A stretch of DNA of 64,000 nucleotides from Devosia sp. 66-14 (GCA_001899085.1 MKVB01000002.1:108438-172437); one strand, 5' to 3'; positions 25,750 through 35,556 are shown, counted from the stretch's first letter. The notes: generated by a model not told the origin, from the sequence alone. A program made the numbers and translations.

Positions 25750-26199
25750 TCAGATCAGCCCGTGGTCCTTCATCGCCTGCTGCTCGTCGGGCGTGATGTA
25801 GGCAAAGATCTTCGGCGCCGCGCCGGCCAGGTTGAGGAAATAGCGGTTGGTGAAGCCGACCGTACCGGTCTTGCCGTCAGTTTTGCGCTTGTAGTCGAAC
25901 TCCCAGTCGACGATGGCCATGGCGTTGACCTCGTCGAGCTCGGTGACCTTGATGCCGGTGACGCGCATGGCCGTGCCGCCGACTTCGCGGTATTTCGCGA
26001 AGCCCTGGCTGATCAGCTTCCTGAACTCGGCGTCGTTGGCGCCGCCCATCACCCCCTGCGGGCTGGACTCGACCAGGTAGGGAGCGAAGCTCGCCACGGT
26101 GCCGTCGACATCCTCGACCGGCGGGTTCTGCAACGCATCGTTGCTGCGCCTGGCGTAGGCTTCGAAGAAGCGCTTCACGTCGCTGTTCTGCTTCAGCAT
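25750..26199 (-). CDS. NTF2-like (SnoaL-type) protein of unknown function
   Basis: A 149-residue cytoplasmic protein. The layout (N-terminal helix FFEAYARRSNDALQN, then alternating strands with VTELDEVNAMAIVDWEFDYKR and TNRYFLNL) fits the NTF2-like cone fold used as small-ligand binding or enzyme scaffold. The start ATG has AAGGAGA 7 bases upstream. No catalytic residues can be named. Confidence 0.65.
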   Translation of the reverse strand: MLKQNSDVKRFFEAYARRSNDALQNPPVEDVDGTVASFAPYLVESSPQGVMGGANDAEFRKLISQGFAKYREVGGTAMRVTGIKVTELDEVNAMAIVDWEFDYKRKTDGKTGTVGFTNRYFLNLAGAAPKIFAYITPDEQQAMKDHGLI

Positions 26200-26263
26200 G
26201 GGTCTTCTCCTTCGGTTGACCAATGCCTGACGGGCGCGATCGGTTGCCTCGTCGTCGCGCCGG

Positions 26264-27286
26264 TCAGCCGACGAAGTCGACCGGCACGCCCGGCTTCACC
26301 ATCTTGGCCAGCTCGTTGGCATCCCAGTTGGTCAGCCGCACGCAGCCATGCGAGGCGGTCTTGTCGATCAGCGAGGGTTCCGGCGTGCCGTGGATGCCGA
26401 AGGTCGGCTCGCTCAGGTCGATCCACATCGAGCCCACCGGGCCATTGGGGCCGGGCGGAATGGTCAGCACCTTGGTGTTGTCGCCCTGCTGGAAGTTGAT
26501 CTTGGGGTTGTAGGTATATTCGGGCATCGGGGCGACGCCCTCGACGATATGGGTGCCTGACGGCGACGGATTATCCTCCGAGCCGATGGTGGCCGGGTAG
26601 GCGGCGATCAAGCGATTGTCGGCGTCATAAGCGCGAACCTGGCGCAGCGACTTGTCGGCCTCGATGCGTGCCACCTCGCCCTTGAGATCAGGGCCGTAGG
26701 CGGCGACGTAGACCGGCTCGCCAACGGCGTAACGAGCGCCGGGATTGAGGGCCTTGAGCAGGTCGATATCCATGTGGAACCGCTCGGCCAGCGATTCCTC
26801 GATCGAGGCGTAACCGAGGAACTTACGCTTGGCCTGCTCGGCATAATCCTTCGGTATCGGCTCGCCGATGGCGTTGAGGTCGTCGGCGATGACGGCATAA
26901 TCGCCGATCACCGGTCCGCCACTGTCGAGCGCCGCAAGCACATCGGGGTCGAGCGCGCCATCTGGCGGCAGGCCGCGCATCAGTTCGAACGCGAACACCG
27001 CCTTGCGCACGTTGTCGCCATCGAAGCCGTCGATGACGCCGGGAGAGGCGCCGGCCCTATCGAGCAGCACCTGCAGGCGGACCACCGCCGGATCGGGATG
27101 GCGTTCGACGGCGAGCGCCGGGTCTGCCTCCTTGACCGGCGGCGTATAGACGGCGGGGATGGTCGAAAGGTCCGCCGTGTTGATGGCCTCGGCGGTGAGC
27201 GGCAGGGCCGGCGGCGCCACTGCGTCCTGTGCGGGGGCTGCAGTGGCAACGAGGGCGAAAGCGAGGGTTACGAGCGCGAGGCGCAT
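26264..27286 (-). CDS. L,D-transpeptidase (YkuD domain) with peptidoglycan-binding domain
   Basis: A 340-residue exported protein. The signal peptide (LVTLAFALVATAAPAQ) is followed by a PG_binding_1-like helical region (about 66-122) and the YkuD catalytic domain (about 213-340). The active-site motif is HG...SHGCVR with the catalytic Cys near 316. It crosslinks meso-DAP residues of peptidoglycan or attaches proteins to it, in the periplasm. Confidence 0.92.
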   Translation of the reverse strand: MRLALVTLAFALVATAAPAQDAVAPPALPLTAEAINTADLSTIPAVYTPPVKEADPALAVERHPDPAVVRLQVLLDRAGASPGVIDGFDGDNVRKAVFAFELMRGLPPDGALDPDVLAALDSGGPVIGDYAVIADDLNAIGEPIPKDYAEQAKRKFLGYASIEESLAERFHMDIDLLKALNPGARYAVGEPVYVAAYGPDLKGEVARIEADKSLRQVRAYDADNRLIAAYPATIGSEDNPSPSGTHIVEGVAPMPEYTYNPKINFQQGDNTKVLTIPPGPNGPVGSMWIDLSEPTFGIHGTPEPSLIDKTASHGCVRLTNWDANELAKMVKPGVPVDFVG

Positions 27287-27409
27287 GGTTTCCAGTTCCT
27301 TTAGGAGACTGAGAAACCGCGGCAGGCCGCCCCGGGTTGCGTCACGGCTGCCGGCGACGCACCGGGATGGTTAGCATTTGACTAAAATGCCGCCGGTGAG
27401 CGGCGTGGC

Positions 27410-27703
27410 TCAGGCCTTGAGGTCGGCCCATTCGGGATGGCGGCGGAACTGTGCGACGACGTAGGAGCAGGCCGGCACGATCCTGCTGCCGGTCCGGCGG
27501 GCATCGGCGATGGCGGCTTCGACCAGCCGCAGCGCGAGGCCCAGGTTACGGTGCTGCGGCGGCACGCCGGTATGGTCGGCGACGATGGTGTTGGCGTCGC
27601 GGCGCTGGTAGGTCATTTCGGCTTCCGAGCCGTCGGGGAGATAGACCACATAGCGGCCGCGGCCATTGGTTTCTTCGTGCTCGACGGGAAGTTCATCAGA
27701 CAT
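27410..27703 (-). CDS. GNAT-like N-acetyltransferase, short (YidJ/Acetyltransf_CG type)
   Basis: A 97-residue protein with the compact GNAT core. The acetyl-CoA loop is VPPQHRNLGLALRLVEAAI and the C-terminal motif IVPACSYVVAQFRRHPEW is diagnostic of this small family. It could modify small molecules or proteins. No operon partner is clear. Confidence 0.85.
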   Translation of the reverse strand: MSDELPVEHEETNGRGRYVVYLPDGSEAEMTYQRRDANTIVADHTGVPPQHRNLGLALRLVEAAIADARRTGSRIVPACSYVVAQFRRHPEWADLKA

Positions 27704-27799
27704 TGCTGACCTTTCAGTCGGTTCGGCACCGGGCGAGGCGCCGGTCGTTCATGTCATATGTGGTGGCAGCGGGCAGGCGGAAGGGGCGGCGGGCGCGGG

Positions 27800-28375
27800 T
27801 CAGATCTGCGTCATCGGCTCACCAAGCTCGGGGAACAGGCGTCGCTCCGACAGGAATGGGTGGACGGCGAGCGCCGCCGCCATGTCCTTCAGCGCCAGGG
27901 CGCGCTTGCCCAGTTGCAGGTACATCAGGGCACGTCCGGACAGCGCGCCGAAATGGCGTGGCTCGATGGCCAGCACCTTCCCGCAATCGGCGATGGAAGC
28001 ATCGAAGTCTCCCAGCGTGTAGTAGATGGTGGCCCGCTGGTTCCAGGCTTCGGCATAATCGGGATAGTCGGCAACCAGCTTGTCGAGCAGGCGCAGCGCG
28101 CCGGTGGCGTCGCCCATGCCGCGAGCCGTCAGCACTTCGCGCATGCGGCCGGCAAGGATCGGGTCGGACGGCGTGGTCCAGTAGGTCCAGATCTGAGCGT
28201 CGAGCGCCTTGGCCGCCTGGGCATTGGGCGCCACGCGCAACTGGGCGAACAACTGGTCGATGGCGGCGCGGTCCGCGGCTTCGTCGGCAAAGGCGAGGGG
28301 TATCGCGGACAGCAGCGCCAGCCCCATGACGAGGGGCCTCAGGATCGATGCGAGCCGAACCAGGATGCGCAGCAT
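27800..28375 (-). CDS. Exported TPR protein
   Basis: A 191-residue protein with an N-terminal signal or anchor (ILRPLVMGLALLSAIPLAFA, cleavage near 30) and tetratricopeptide repeats at about 110-178 (AEAWNQRATIYYTLGDFDASIADC and GALSGRALMYLQLGKRALAL). It probably mediates protein contacts in the periplasm. It lies downstream of the DedA genes on the same strand, 54 bp apart. Confidence 0.8.
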   Translation of the reverse strand: MLRILVRLASILRPLVMGLALLSAIPLAFADEAADRAAIDQLFAQLRVAPNAQAAKALDAQIWTYWTTPSDPILAGRMREVLTARGMGDATGALRLLDKLVADYPDYAEAWNQRATIYYTLGDFDASIADCGKVLAIEPRHFGALSGRALMYLQLGKRALALKDMAAALAVHPFLSERRLFPELGEPMTQI

Positions 28376-28429
28376 GGGGTGATATTCGGCCTCATGGCAG
28401 CGCGGCGCAAGAGTCTTTGAGCAGCCGTG

Positions 28430-29131
28430 TCAGTGCCCGGGCTCGCGCTTGCGCCAGCGCGCCGCGATGCCGCGGCCGAGGCTGCCGAGATAAGGCGCGA
28501 CGGCGAGCAGCAGCACGCGCCAATAGTGCAGCAGCAGGAACAGCGCGACCAGTACCAGGGCGCCGACGATGATCACCAGTTCGAGGCTGAGCCCCATCGA
28601 TTTGAGCCATGCCGACAGCAGCATGCCCGGCAGGATGTGCGCTGCGGCCCAGACGAAGGCAGAGGTGACGTTGATGACCGAGAAATGCCGGTAGTTCATG
28701 CCGAACATGCCGGCGATGCCGGGAACGACTGCCTTCACCCCGGGAATGAAGCGACCGATGAATACCGACTTGCCGCCGTGCCGGGCGAAGAAGCTTTCGC
28801 CGCGGGCGATCAGCGCCAGGTGGTTGCGGAACGGCCAGAGCGTCTTGATGCGATCCTTGAGCCAGAAGCCCAGCGTGTAGGAGATGGCATCGCCGACCAC
28901 GGCGCCCAGCACCGCGGCGAAGTAAATCTCCCAGAACGGCAGCTTGCCTTGCGCGATCAGCCCGCCGGCCAGCAGCAATACCGGGGTCGAGGGGATGAAG
29001 AGGCCGAGGATGAACACCGCCTCGGTGGCGGCGATCAGGAAGATGAACCACAGGCTGAGCCAGAAATTGGTCGAGATGGTTTCGAGCACCATCTCCAGCC
29101 AACCGGTGAGCGCAGCGAAAATCTCCAGCAT
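28430..29131 (-). CDS. DedA family inner-membrane protein, copy 1
   Basis: A 233-residue polytopic protein (VTT domain) with the signature FIGRFIPGVKAVVPGIAGM near 124. DedA proteins take part in lipid-carrier flipping and membrane homeostasis. It is a tandem paralogue of the next gene upstream, with the same length and near-identical layout. The gap between the pair is 40 bp, so they are probably one transcript. Confidence 0.92.
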   Translation of the reverse strand: MLEIFAALTGWLEMVLETISTNFWLSLWFIFLIAATEAVFILGLFIPSTPVLLLAGGLIAQGKLPFWEIYFAAVLGAVVGDAISYTLGFWLKDRIKTLWPFRNHLALIARGESFFARHGGKSVFIGRFIPGVKAVVPGIAGMFGMNYRHFSVINVTSAFVWAAAHILPGMLLSAWLKSMGLSLELVIIVGALVLVALFLLLHYWRVLLLAVAPYLGSLGRGIAARWRKREPGH

Positions 29132-29171
29132 CGGCCCTCAATAGCGGGCCGACGTGAGAGGCGTGTGACAG

Positions 29172-29873
29172 CTAGTGACCGGCCTCGGGCTTCTGCCAGC
29201 GGGCCTGCAGCGAGCGGCCGAACTCACCCATGAACGGGGCAAAGGCGAGAAGGATGCGCTTCCAGAAGTGGATGATGAGGAAGGCGACGGTCAGGACGAT
29301 GGCGCCGACGATGATCACCAGTTCGAGGCTCAGCCCGATGGATTTCAGCCAGCCGGTCAGCAGCACGCCGGGCAGGATGTGCACGGCGGCCCAGACGAAG
29401 GCGGAGATGACGTTGATCACCGAGAAGTGCCGGTAGGGCATGCTCATCATGCCGGCCACGCCGGGAATCACGGCTTTCACGCCGGTGATGAAGCGGCCGA
29501 TGAAAATTGCCTTGCCGCCGTGGCGGGCGAAGAACACCTCGCCCTGTTCGATCAGCTTGAGGTGGTTCTTGAACGGCCAGACCGTTCGGATCTTGTCCTT
29601 CAGCAAATAGCCGACGGTGTAGGAAATGGCGTCGCCGATAATGGCGCCGAGCACAGCGGCAAAGAAGATCGGCCAGAACGGCAGGCTGCCCTGGGCAATG
29701 AGGCCACCGGTCAGCAGCAGGATGGGAAGCGAGGGCACCAGCAGGCCGACGATGAACACTGCTTCGCCGATGCAGACCAGGAAGATGAACAGCAGCGAAA
29801 GCCAGAAGTTATCGGAGATGCCCTGCAGGAAGAGCTCGAGCCAGGTCGAGATGGAATGGAGGAATTCGAACAT
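29172..29873 (-). CDS. DedA family inner-membrane protein, copy 2
   Basis: A 233-residue DedA/VTT protein with the segment FIGRFITGVKAVIPGVAGM. Both copies begin with a similar amphipathic helix (LEMVLETIS / LELFLQGIS) and end AxWRKREPGH / ARWQKPEAGH, so the pair arose by duplication. Whether both function in the same step (for example undecaprenyl-phosphate recycling) is not known. Confidence 0.92.
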   Translation of the reverse strand: MFEFLHSISTWLELFLQGISDNFWLSLLFIFLVCIGEAVFIVGLLVPSLPILLLTGGLIAQGSLPFWPIFFAAVLGAIIGDAISYTVGYLLKDKIRTVWPFKNHLKLIEQGEVFFARHGGKAIFIGRFITGVKAVIPGVAGMMSMPYRHFSVINVISAFVWAAVHILPGVLLTGWLKSIGLSLELVIIVGAIVLTVAFLIIHFWKRILLAFAPFMGEFGRSLQARWQKPEAGH

Positions 29874-30137
29874 TGGCTACTGGAGGCTCCCGGCCCGTGG
29901 TCTCACGCGAGGCCCCAAGCCCCGTGTGGCAGCGTGTCACGAACGGATTGGCACCGCCAGTCGCCATGAGCGCGCCGTTTGCGACTATTTGAAGAGGGAT
30001 GCATGAACTCCGCGTGAACGTGGCGGAGCAGCCGTTTGTCGCGGAAAAGTCTGCAACTTTGATGAGAAACGCTCTATGCCGTGCAGGCTGACCTGGAGCC
30101 GTGGGGGCGAGAAGGCAGCATATTGCAGGAACCAAGC

Positions 30138-30533
30138 ATGTCGCTGCCGATCCATCACATGATTTCCAGCGGACCGCAGCCGGTGGCGCCCTTCAGCCAT
30201 GCCGTCGAGGCCGATGGTTTCGTGTTCATCACTGGACAGATGCCGACCGACCCGGCAGCGCCTGAAGCGCCGTTGCCCGAGGGCATCGAAGCGCAGACGC
30301 GCCGGGTGATCGACAACCTGAAGCTGATCCTCGGCGGCGTCGGCCTGGGGCTCGAGCACGTGACGATGGCGCGCATCTATCTCACCGAGTTCCAGCGCGA
30401 CTATGCGGCGCTCAACGCGCTGTGGCCGAGCTTCTTCGAAGCCGGAAAGCTGCCCGCGCGCACCACTGTGGGGGTGACGGCGCTGGCGGTCGGGGCGCTG
30501 GTCGAGATCGACCTGATCGCGCGACGGCCTTAG
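30138..30533 (+). CDS. RidA/YjgF family enamine/imine deaminase
   Basis: A 131-residue RidA-family protein. Visible features are FSHAVEADGFVFITGQMP, GLGLEHVTMARIYLTEF and PARTTVGVTAL, whose Arg is the substrate-binding residue of active members. It removes reactive 2-aminoacrylate-type imines made by PLP enzymes. The ATG at 30138 has GCAGGA 7 bases upstream. Confidence 0.88.
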   Translation: MSLPIHHMISSGPQPVAPFSHAVEADGFVFITGQMPTDPAAPEAPLPEGIEAQTRRVIDNLKLILGGVGLGLEHVTMARIYLTEFQRDYAALNALWPSFFEAGKLPARTTVGVTALAVGALVEIDLIARRP

Positions 30534-30550
30534 GGCCGCAAGTTCCATGG

Positions 30551-31720
30551 CTAGAGCAGGCTCAGCCCGGCGCCGGCGGCGGCGCTGAGCAGCACCACCA
30601 GCCATGGCGGCGTCCTGATCAGCAATAGGCCCAGGGCGGCAACGCCCCAGGCGAGATCGAGCGGACCGAACACGGCACTGGTGAATACCGGGTCGCAGAG
30701 TGTCGCCAGCAGCAGGCCCACCACCACGGCGTTGGCGAGGTCGAGGCCGGCGCGCAGACGCGGGTTGGCACGCAGCGACTGCCAATAGGGCAGGGCGCCG
30801 AACACCAGCAGGAACGACGGCAGGTAGATCGCGCCGAGCCCGAGCAGCGCGCCGGCGATGCCGTTGGGTGGCGCATGCAGCAGCGCCCCGACATAGGCGG
30901 CGAAAGCGAAGAGCGGGCCGGGGACCGCCTGGGCGGCGCCGTAGCCGGCCAGGAACAGGTTGCGGTCGATCAGCCCCGGCGTCACCAGTTCGGCCTCGAG
31001 CAGCGGCAGCACCACGTGGCCGCCGCCGAAGACCAGTGAGCCGGTGCGATAGAACTTTTCGGCGACGACGAGCCAGCTGTTGCCGGTCGCGGCGAGGAGC
31101 GGCAGGGCGAGCAGCAGGCCGAAGAACAGAGCCAGCAGCACCGTCCCGGCGCGATCGAAGGAGAGGCGCGGGGCAGCGGCGGGCGGCGCAAGCAGGTAGC
31201 CTGCGGCGGAAGCGGCGAGGATCAGCGCCAATTGGGTCGCGCCGGATGGCAGCAGCAGCGCGATGGCGGCCGCGGCAAGCGCGATGAGGCGTCGCTTCAT
31301 GTCCGGCGCCAGCGATTTCGACATGGCCCAGACCGCCTGCGTCACCACGGCGAGCGCCGCCAGTTTCAGGCCGTGCAGGACCCCGTCGGCCAGTGGGCCG
31401 GCCAGCTGCGCGGCACCATAGGCGAAAGCCAGCAACAGGATGACCGAGGGCAGGGTGAAGGCGAGCCAGGCGGCGATGCCGCCCCAGTAGCCGGCGCGCA
31501 GCTTGCCGATGGCGATGCCGACCTGGCTCGAGGCCGGGCCGGGGAGAAACTGGCAGAGCGCCACCAGGTCGGCATAGGCCGCATCGTCGAGCCAGCGGCG
31601 GCGCTCGACCAGTTCGGTACGGAAATAGCCGAGGTGCGCCACCGGGCCGCCGAAGCTGGTGAGGCCCAGCAGCAGAAAGACGCCAAAGACCTCGGCGACG
31701 CTGTTCCTGCCTTGCTGCAT
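30551..31720 (-). CDS. chrA: Chromate transporter (ChrA family, two-domain)
   Basis: A 389-residue membrane protein with two homologous ChrA halves. Domain 1 has TSFGGPVAHLGYFR and CQFLPGPASSQVGIAIG. Domain 2 has LVFGGGHVVLPLLEAELV and GYGAAQAVPGPLFAFAAYVG. It expels chromate (or moves sulfate-like anions). No chrB regulator is adjacent. It lies 17 bp from the convergent RidA gene. Confidence 0.92.
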   Translation of the reverse strand: MQQGRNSVAEVFGVFLLLGLTSFGGPVAHLGYFRTELVERRRWLDDAAYADLVALCQFLPGPASSQVGIAIGKLRAGYWGGIAAWLAFTLPSVILLLAFAYGAAQLAGPLADGVLHGLKLAALAVVTQAVWAMSKSLAPDMKRRLIALAAAAIALLLPSGATQLALILAASAAGYLLAPPAAAPRLSFDRAGTVLLALFFGLLLALPLLAATGNSWLVVAEKFYRTGSLVFGGGHVVLPLLEAELVTPGLIDRNLFLAGYGAAQAVPGPLFAFAAYVGALLHAPPNGIAGALLGLGAIYLPSFLLVFGALPYWQSLRANPRLRAGLDLANAVVVGLLLATLCDPVFTSAVFGPLDLAWGVAALGLLLIRTPPWLVVLLSAAAGAGLSLL

Positions 31721-31790
31721 CGCCGACGCGCTCCCCCGTTCGGGGGACCGGTGCCTCAGGTGGGCGTCACAATCAAGGCGGTGCGGCGTC

Positions 31791-32756
31791 CTAACTCGTC
31801 ACCTTGGCCGTCCGGCCATAGACCAGCAGCATGACGATGATCACCAGCCCATAGATGATCTGCCGGCCGGCCTCCGGCATCTGCATGATCGACAGCACCG
31901 AGTTGAGCAGCACGATGAGGATCACCCCGACCACCGTGCCGATGAAGCGGCCGCGACCGCCGAGGATGTGGGTGCCGCCGATCACCACCGCGGCGATCGC
32001 CGGCAGCAGGTAGGCATTGCCCATGCCCTGATAGGCCTTGGCCGAGTAGCCGGCGAGCAGCACGCCGGCCAGCGCCGCGCAGAGGCCGGAGATGGCGAAG
32101 GCGCCGACGATCACCCAGCGGGTGCGGATACCGCTGAGGTAGGACGCGGCCTCGCGGTTGCCGGTGGCATAGATGGCCTTGCCGAAGGCGGTGCGGCTGA
32201 GGATCGCGGCGATGACGATGGAGACGGCGGCCCAGACGAAAATCGCCACAGGGACGCCGAGGAGTTTGTCGGCCGCGAGATAGCGCATCAGCGGCGTCGC
32301 CGAATCCTGCGGGGCGAAGCCGCCGGTATGGGCGATCATCAGGCCGCGCATCACGGAGTCGACGCCCAGGGTGAAGATCATCGAGGGGATGCGCAGATAG
32401 GCGACGCCGAAACCGTTGAACAGGCCGACAAGGAGCCCGACGGCGAGGCCGGTCGGAATGGCGGCCGGCCCGCCGACGGTGGTTGCCAGCATGGCGGCGG
32501 CGGTCATGGTCCAGGGCACGCTGAGGTCGATGTGACCGAGCAGGATCACCATCATCATTCCCGCGGCGACAATGCCGAGGAAGGCGCCGGTCTGCAGTTG
32601 GGTGAGCAGGTAATTGGGGCTCAGCAGCGGCATCGTGCCGAGCGTCGCCACGGTATAGATCGAGCCGAGCGCCAGGATTACCAGCACGAAGCCGGCAGAG
32701 ATGACGATCGGCAGATCGTCGGATTTCAGGCGGGGCAGGGTGAGGTCGTTGGCCAT
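31791..32756 (-). CDS. Sugar ABC transporter permease (second permease, XylH/YjfF type)
   Basis: A 321-residue BPD_transp_2 membrane protein with the segment ILLGHIDLSVPWTMTAA and about ten hydrophobic helices. It is the last gene of the second sugar-import operon and pairs with the permease 10 bp upstream, making a heterodimeric channel. Confidence 0.9.
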   Translation of the reverse strand: MANDLTLPRLKSDDLPIVISAGFVLVILALGSIYTVATLGTMPLLSPNYLLTQLQTGAFLGIVAAGMMMVILLGHIDLSVPWTMTAAAMLATTVGGPAAIPTGLAVGLLVGLFNGFGVAYLRIPSMIFTLGVDSVMRGLMIAHTGGFAPQDSATPLMRYLAADKLLGVPVAIFVWAAVSIVIAAILSRTAFGKAIYATGNREAASYLSGIRTRWVIVGAFAISGLCAALAGVLLAGYSAKAYQGMGNAYLLPAIAAVVIGGTHILGGRGRFIGTVVGVILIVLLNSVLSIMQMPEAGRQIIYGLVIIVMLLVYGRTAKVTS

Positions 32757-32766
32757 TGGTCCGGTC

Positions 32767-33840
32767 CTACCTGAAGAGTTCGAGACGGTTCTTGACCCGC
32801 AGCGTGCGGATGGCGCCGAGGCTGACCGCGGCGAGCAGCACCACGCCCTCGACCAGCGGCTGCAGCAGCGGATCGATCGACAGGATGCGGAAGTAGAACG
32901 AGATGGTGCGCAGGATCAGCGCGCCGACCAGGGCGCCGATCACCGTGCCGACGCCGCCGAGCAGCGAGATGCCGCCCAGCACCACCGCGGCGATGGAGTT
33001 GAGCGTGTAGGCGCCGGCCTGCGGGATGTCGGCATTGCCGGAGCCGGTCTGGATGGCGAGATAGAGCCCGGCGCAGCCGGCGAACAGGCCGGCAAGGGTA
33101 AAGGCCCAGAGCTTGGCCCGGTTGATCGGCAGGCCGGACATATAGGCGGCGCCTTCGGACGAGCCGATGGCATATAGGGTGCGACCGGTGACGGTGCGTT
33201 GGAACGGGATCCAGACCGCGGCGGTGATGACGACCAGAATGAGCAGCGGCACCGGCACCCAGGCGACCGGCTGCAGCCAGGCGGCCTCGCCGTCGTCGAA
33301 CAGGTGGTAGGTCTCGGCGAGATCCTTGATCGAGTTGGTGACCGCCCAGTTGAGGTCGAGATCGACCTCGCCGCCGGGCTGCGGGCGGATCAGCAGGGCA
33401 AGGCCGATGGCGACGGCGCCGGTGGCGAGCGTGGCGATGATCGGCTGCAGCCGGCCATAGACGATGACGAGGCCGTTGATGAGCCCGAAGCCGGCGCCGG
33501 CCGCGACCGAAACGATGCAGCCGAGCGCGATCTGCCACGGTTCGCCGCGCACCAGTTCGCTGGCAATGCAACTGGTCAGCGTCATCACCGCGCCGACCGA
33601 CAGGTCGAGACCGCCGACGATCACCGTCATCGCCTGGGCCATGGCGACGAAGGCGAGAGCCACCGATTCATTGGTGTTGGCGATGAAGACGTTGGTGGAG
33701 AAGCCGCGCGGGTGGATCAGGTTGTAGACGAGGTAGAGCGCCGCGAGCAGCAGCAGGGCGCCATAAAAGCCGCGGTTCTGGCGGATCGACATGGCGAGCG
33801 CCGAGGCGCGCGGCGGGGTGGTGGCGGTGACGGTGCTCAT
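32767..33840 (-). CDS. Sugar ABC transporter permease (RbsC type)
   Basis: A 357-residue membrane protein with the segment TVIVGGLDLSVGAVMTL and a long periplasmic insertion (about 140-190, GGEVDLDLNWAVTNSIKDLAETYHL). Its ATG overlaps the ATPase stop by 4 bp. Together with the next gene it forms the membrane channel. Confidence 0.9.
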   Translation of the reverse strand: MSTVTATTPPRASALAMSIRQNRGFYGALLLLAALYLVYNLIHPRGFSTNVFIANTNESVALAFVAMAQAMTVIVGGLDLSVGAVMTLTSCIASELVRGEPWQIALGCIVSVAAGAGFGLINGLVIVYGRLQPIIATLATGAVAIGLALLIRPQPGGEVDLDLNWAVTNSIKDLAETYHLFDDGEAAWLQPVAWVPVPLLILVVITAAVWIPFQRTVTGRTLYAIGSSEGAAYMSGLPINRAKLWAFTLAGLFAGCAGLYLAIQTGSGNADIPQAGAYTLNSIAAVVLGGISLLGGVGTVIGALVGALILRTISFYFRILSIDPLLQPLVEGVVLLAAVSLGAIRTLRVKNRLELFR

Positions 33841-35396
33841 GCGGGCACCGCCTCTCGGGCCGGCGCCTCGGCCGGCCTCGTGATGTTGAGCGCGGCGGCG
33901 ACGAGGGCTTCCTCGGTGATCGCCGCGCCGGAGAATTCGGTGACGATGCGGCCGTCATACATCACGGCAACCCGGTCGCAGCAGCCGATCAGCTCGGCGT
34001 AGTCGGTGGAATAGAACAGGATGGCGGTATCCCGGTCGGCGAGCTCGCGCATCAGCCGGTAGAGCTCCTGCTTGGTGCCCACATCGATGCCGCGGGTCGG
34101 GTCGTTGAGCAGCATGACCTGGGGCTGGGTCAGCAGCCACTTGGCGATCACCACCTTCTGCTGGTTGCCGCCGGAGAGGCTCGCCACCGGATCGTCGGGC
34201 TGGTTGAGCTTGATCTGCAGCTGGGCGATGGCGTCGGCCACCGCCTGGCGCGCCCTGCCGGGGTCGATGAACGGTCCCTGCCGCACCTTGTCGAAGCTCG
34301 CGACCAAGAGGTTGTCGGCAATCGACATGGGCAGCATCAGGCCCTCGGTCTTGCGATCCTCCGGCACCAGGGCAATGCGACTCCGGCCACCCTTGGCGGC
34401 GGCCGGCGAGGCCGGGATGCCGGTCTCGCCGCCGACCGTGACCTTGCCCTCGACGCCGCGCAGCACGCCGAACAAGGCCAGCAGCAACTCCTTCTGGCCC
34501 TGGCCGTCGAGACCGCCGAGCCCGACGATCTCGCCCTTGCCGACCGCCAGCGAGACGCCGTTGAGGCGGTTCTCCCATTTGAGGTCGGCGACCGTGAGAT
34601 GTGGTGCGCGGGGCTGCGCCGGCGGTTTGGGCGGGAACTGGTGGACGATGTCGCGGCCGATCATCAGCTTGACGATCTCGTCCTGTGTGCGCGCGCCCTT
34701 GTCGAAGGTTTCGATGTGGCGGCCGTTGCGGAACACCGAGAGCGTGTCGCAGAGCGCTTCGACCTCATGCATGCGATGCGAGATGAACAGCATGCCGGTG
34801 CCCTCGGCCTTCAGCTCGGCAAGCACGTTGTAGACGGTCTCGACATCACGGCTGGTGAGCGCCGAAGTTGCCTCGTCGAGGATCAGCAGCCTGGGGTTCT
34901 TGCCGAGTGCCTTGGCGATCTCGACCATCTGCCGGCGCGACAGGGACAGATCGCGGATCAGGGCGCGTGGATCGACATCCTCGCAATGGATGCGGGCGAG
35001 CAGCGCCTCGGCACGGTTGCGCTGGGCACGCCGATCGATGAGGCCGAAGCGGCGCGGCGGATCGGAGATCGAGATGTTGTCGGCGACCGACAGGTCGGGC
35101 ATCAGCGACAGCTCCTGGAACACGCAGACGATGCCGGCTTTCGCCGCCTCGGACGGGCGCGAGAAGCGGTGTGGCGTGCCCCCGACGGTGAGCGTGCCGC
35201 TATCGGGCTGCACCACGCCGGCCATGATCTTGATCAGGGTGGATTTGCCGGCGCCGTTCTCGCCCAGGATGGCGTGGATGGAGCCTTGCCGGCAGGAAAA
35301 GTCCACGCCCTCGAGGGCCCGGGCGCCCGAGAAAAACTTCGAAACGCCGCTCAGTTCGGCGAATGGCCGTGCGGCCTGACCGTCCAGCATCGTCAC
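33837..35396 (-). CDS. Sugar ABC transporter ATP-binding protein (two-domain)
   Basis: A 519-residue tandem ATPase. Domain 1 has GENGAGKST, signature LSLSRRQMVEIAKAL and Walker B LLILDEATSALT. Domain 2 has GLGGLDGQGQKE and signature LSGGNQQKVVIAKWL. Both domains are of normal RbsA type, unlike the ATPase at 10128. It energises import of a sugar bound by the protein at 35557-36693. Confidence 0.92.
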   Translation of the reverse strand: MTMLDGQAARPFAELSGVSKFFSGARALEGVDFSCRQGSIHAILGENGAGKSTLIKIMAGVVQPDSGTLTVGGTPHRFSRPSEAAKAGIVCVFQELSLMPDLSVADNISISDPPRRFGLIDRRAQRNRAEALLARIHCEDVDPRALIRDLSLSRRQMVEIAKALGKNPRLLILDEATSALTSRDVETVYNVLAELKAEGTGMLFISHRMHEVEALCDTLSVFRNGRHIETFDKGARTQDEIVKLMIGRDIVHQFPPKPPAQPRAPHLTVADLKWENRLNGVSLAVGKGEIVGLGGLDGQGQKELLLALFGVLRGVEGKVTVGGETGIPASPAAAKGGRSRIALVPEDRKTEGLMLPMSIADNLLVASFDKVRQGPFIDPGRARQAVADAIAQLQIKLNQPDDPVASLSGGNQQKVVIAKWLLTQPQVMLLNDPTRGIDVGTKQELYRLMRELADRDTAILFYSTDYAELIGCCDRVAVMYDGRIVTEFSGAAITEEALVAAALNITRPAEAPAREAVPA

Positions 35397-35420
35397 TCCT
35401 CAGCCGTCATGAAGGGAGAA

Positions 35421-35449
35421 GCAGCGCCGGCGATGGGGCCCGGCGCTGC
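35421..35449 (-). terminator. Intercistronic hairpin between binding-protein and ATPase genes
   Basis: Perfect 10-bp arms GCAGCGCCGG (35421-35430) and CCGGCGCTGC (35440-35449) in the 160-bp gap. There is no U-run. It probably limits read-through or shields the binding-protein mRNA, as at 5968-5998. Confidence 0.5.
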
Positions 35450-35556
35450 CTGGAAACCCGGTCGCCGCTCGGACGAACCGGATTCCGTTCATTGCCTGGT
35501 CGCGCGGCCGACGGCTCGATGGTCGCTGCCGACCGCGCTCCAGGACGTGCGGAGGT

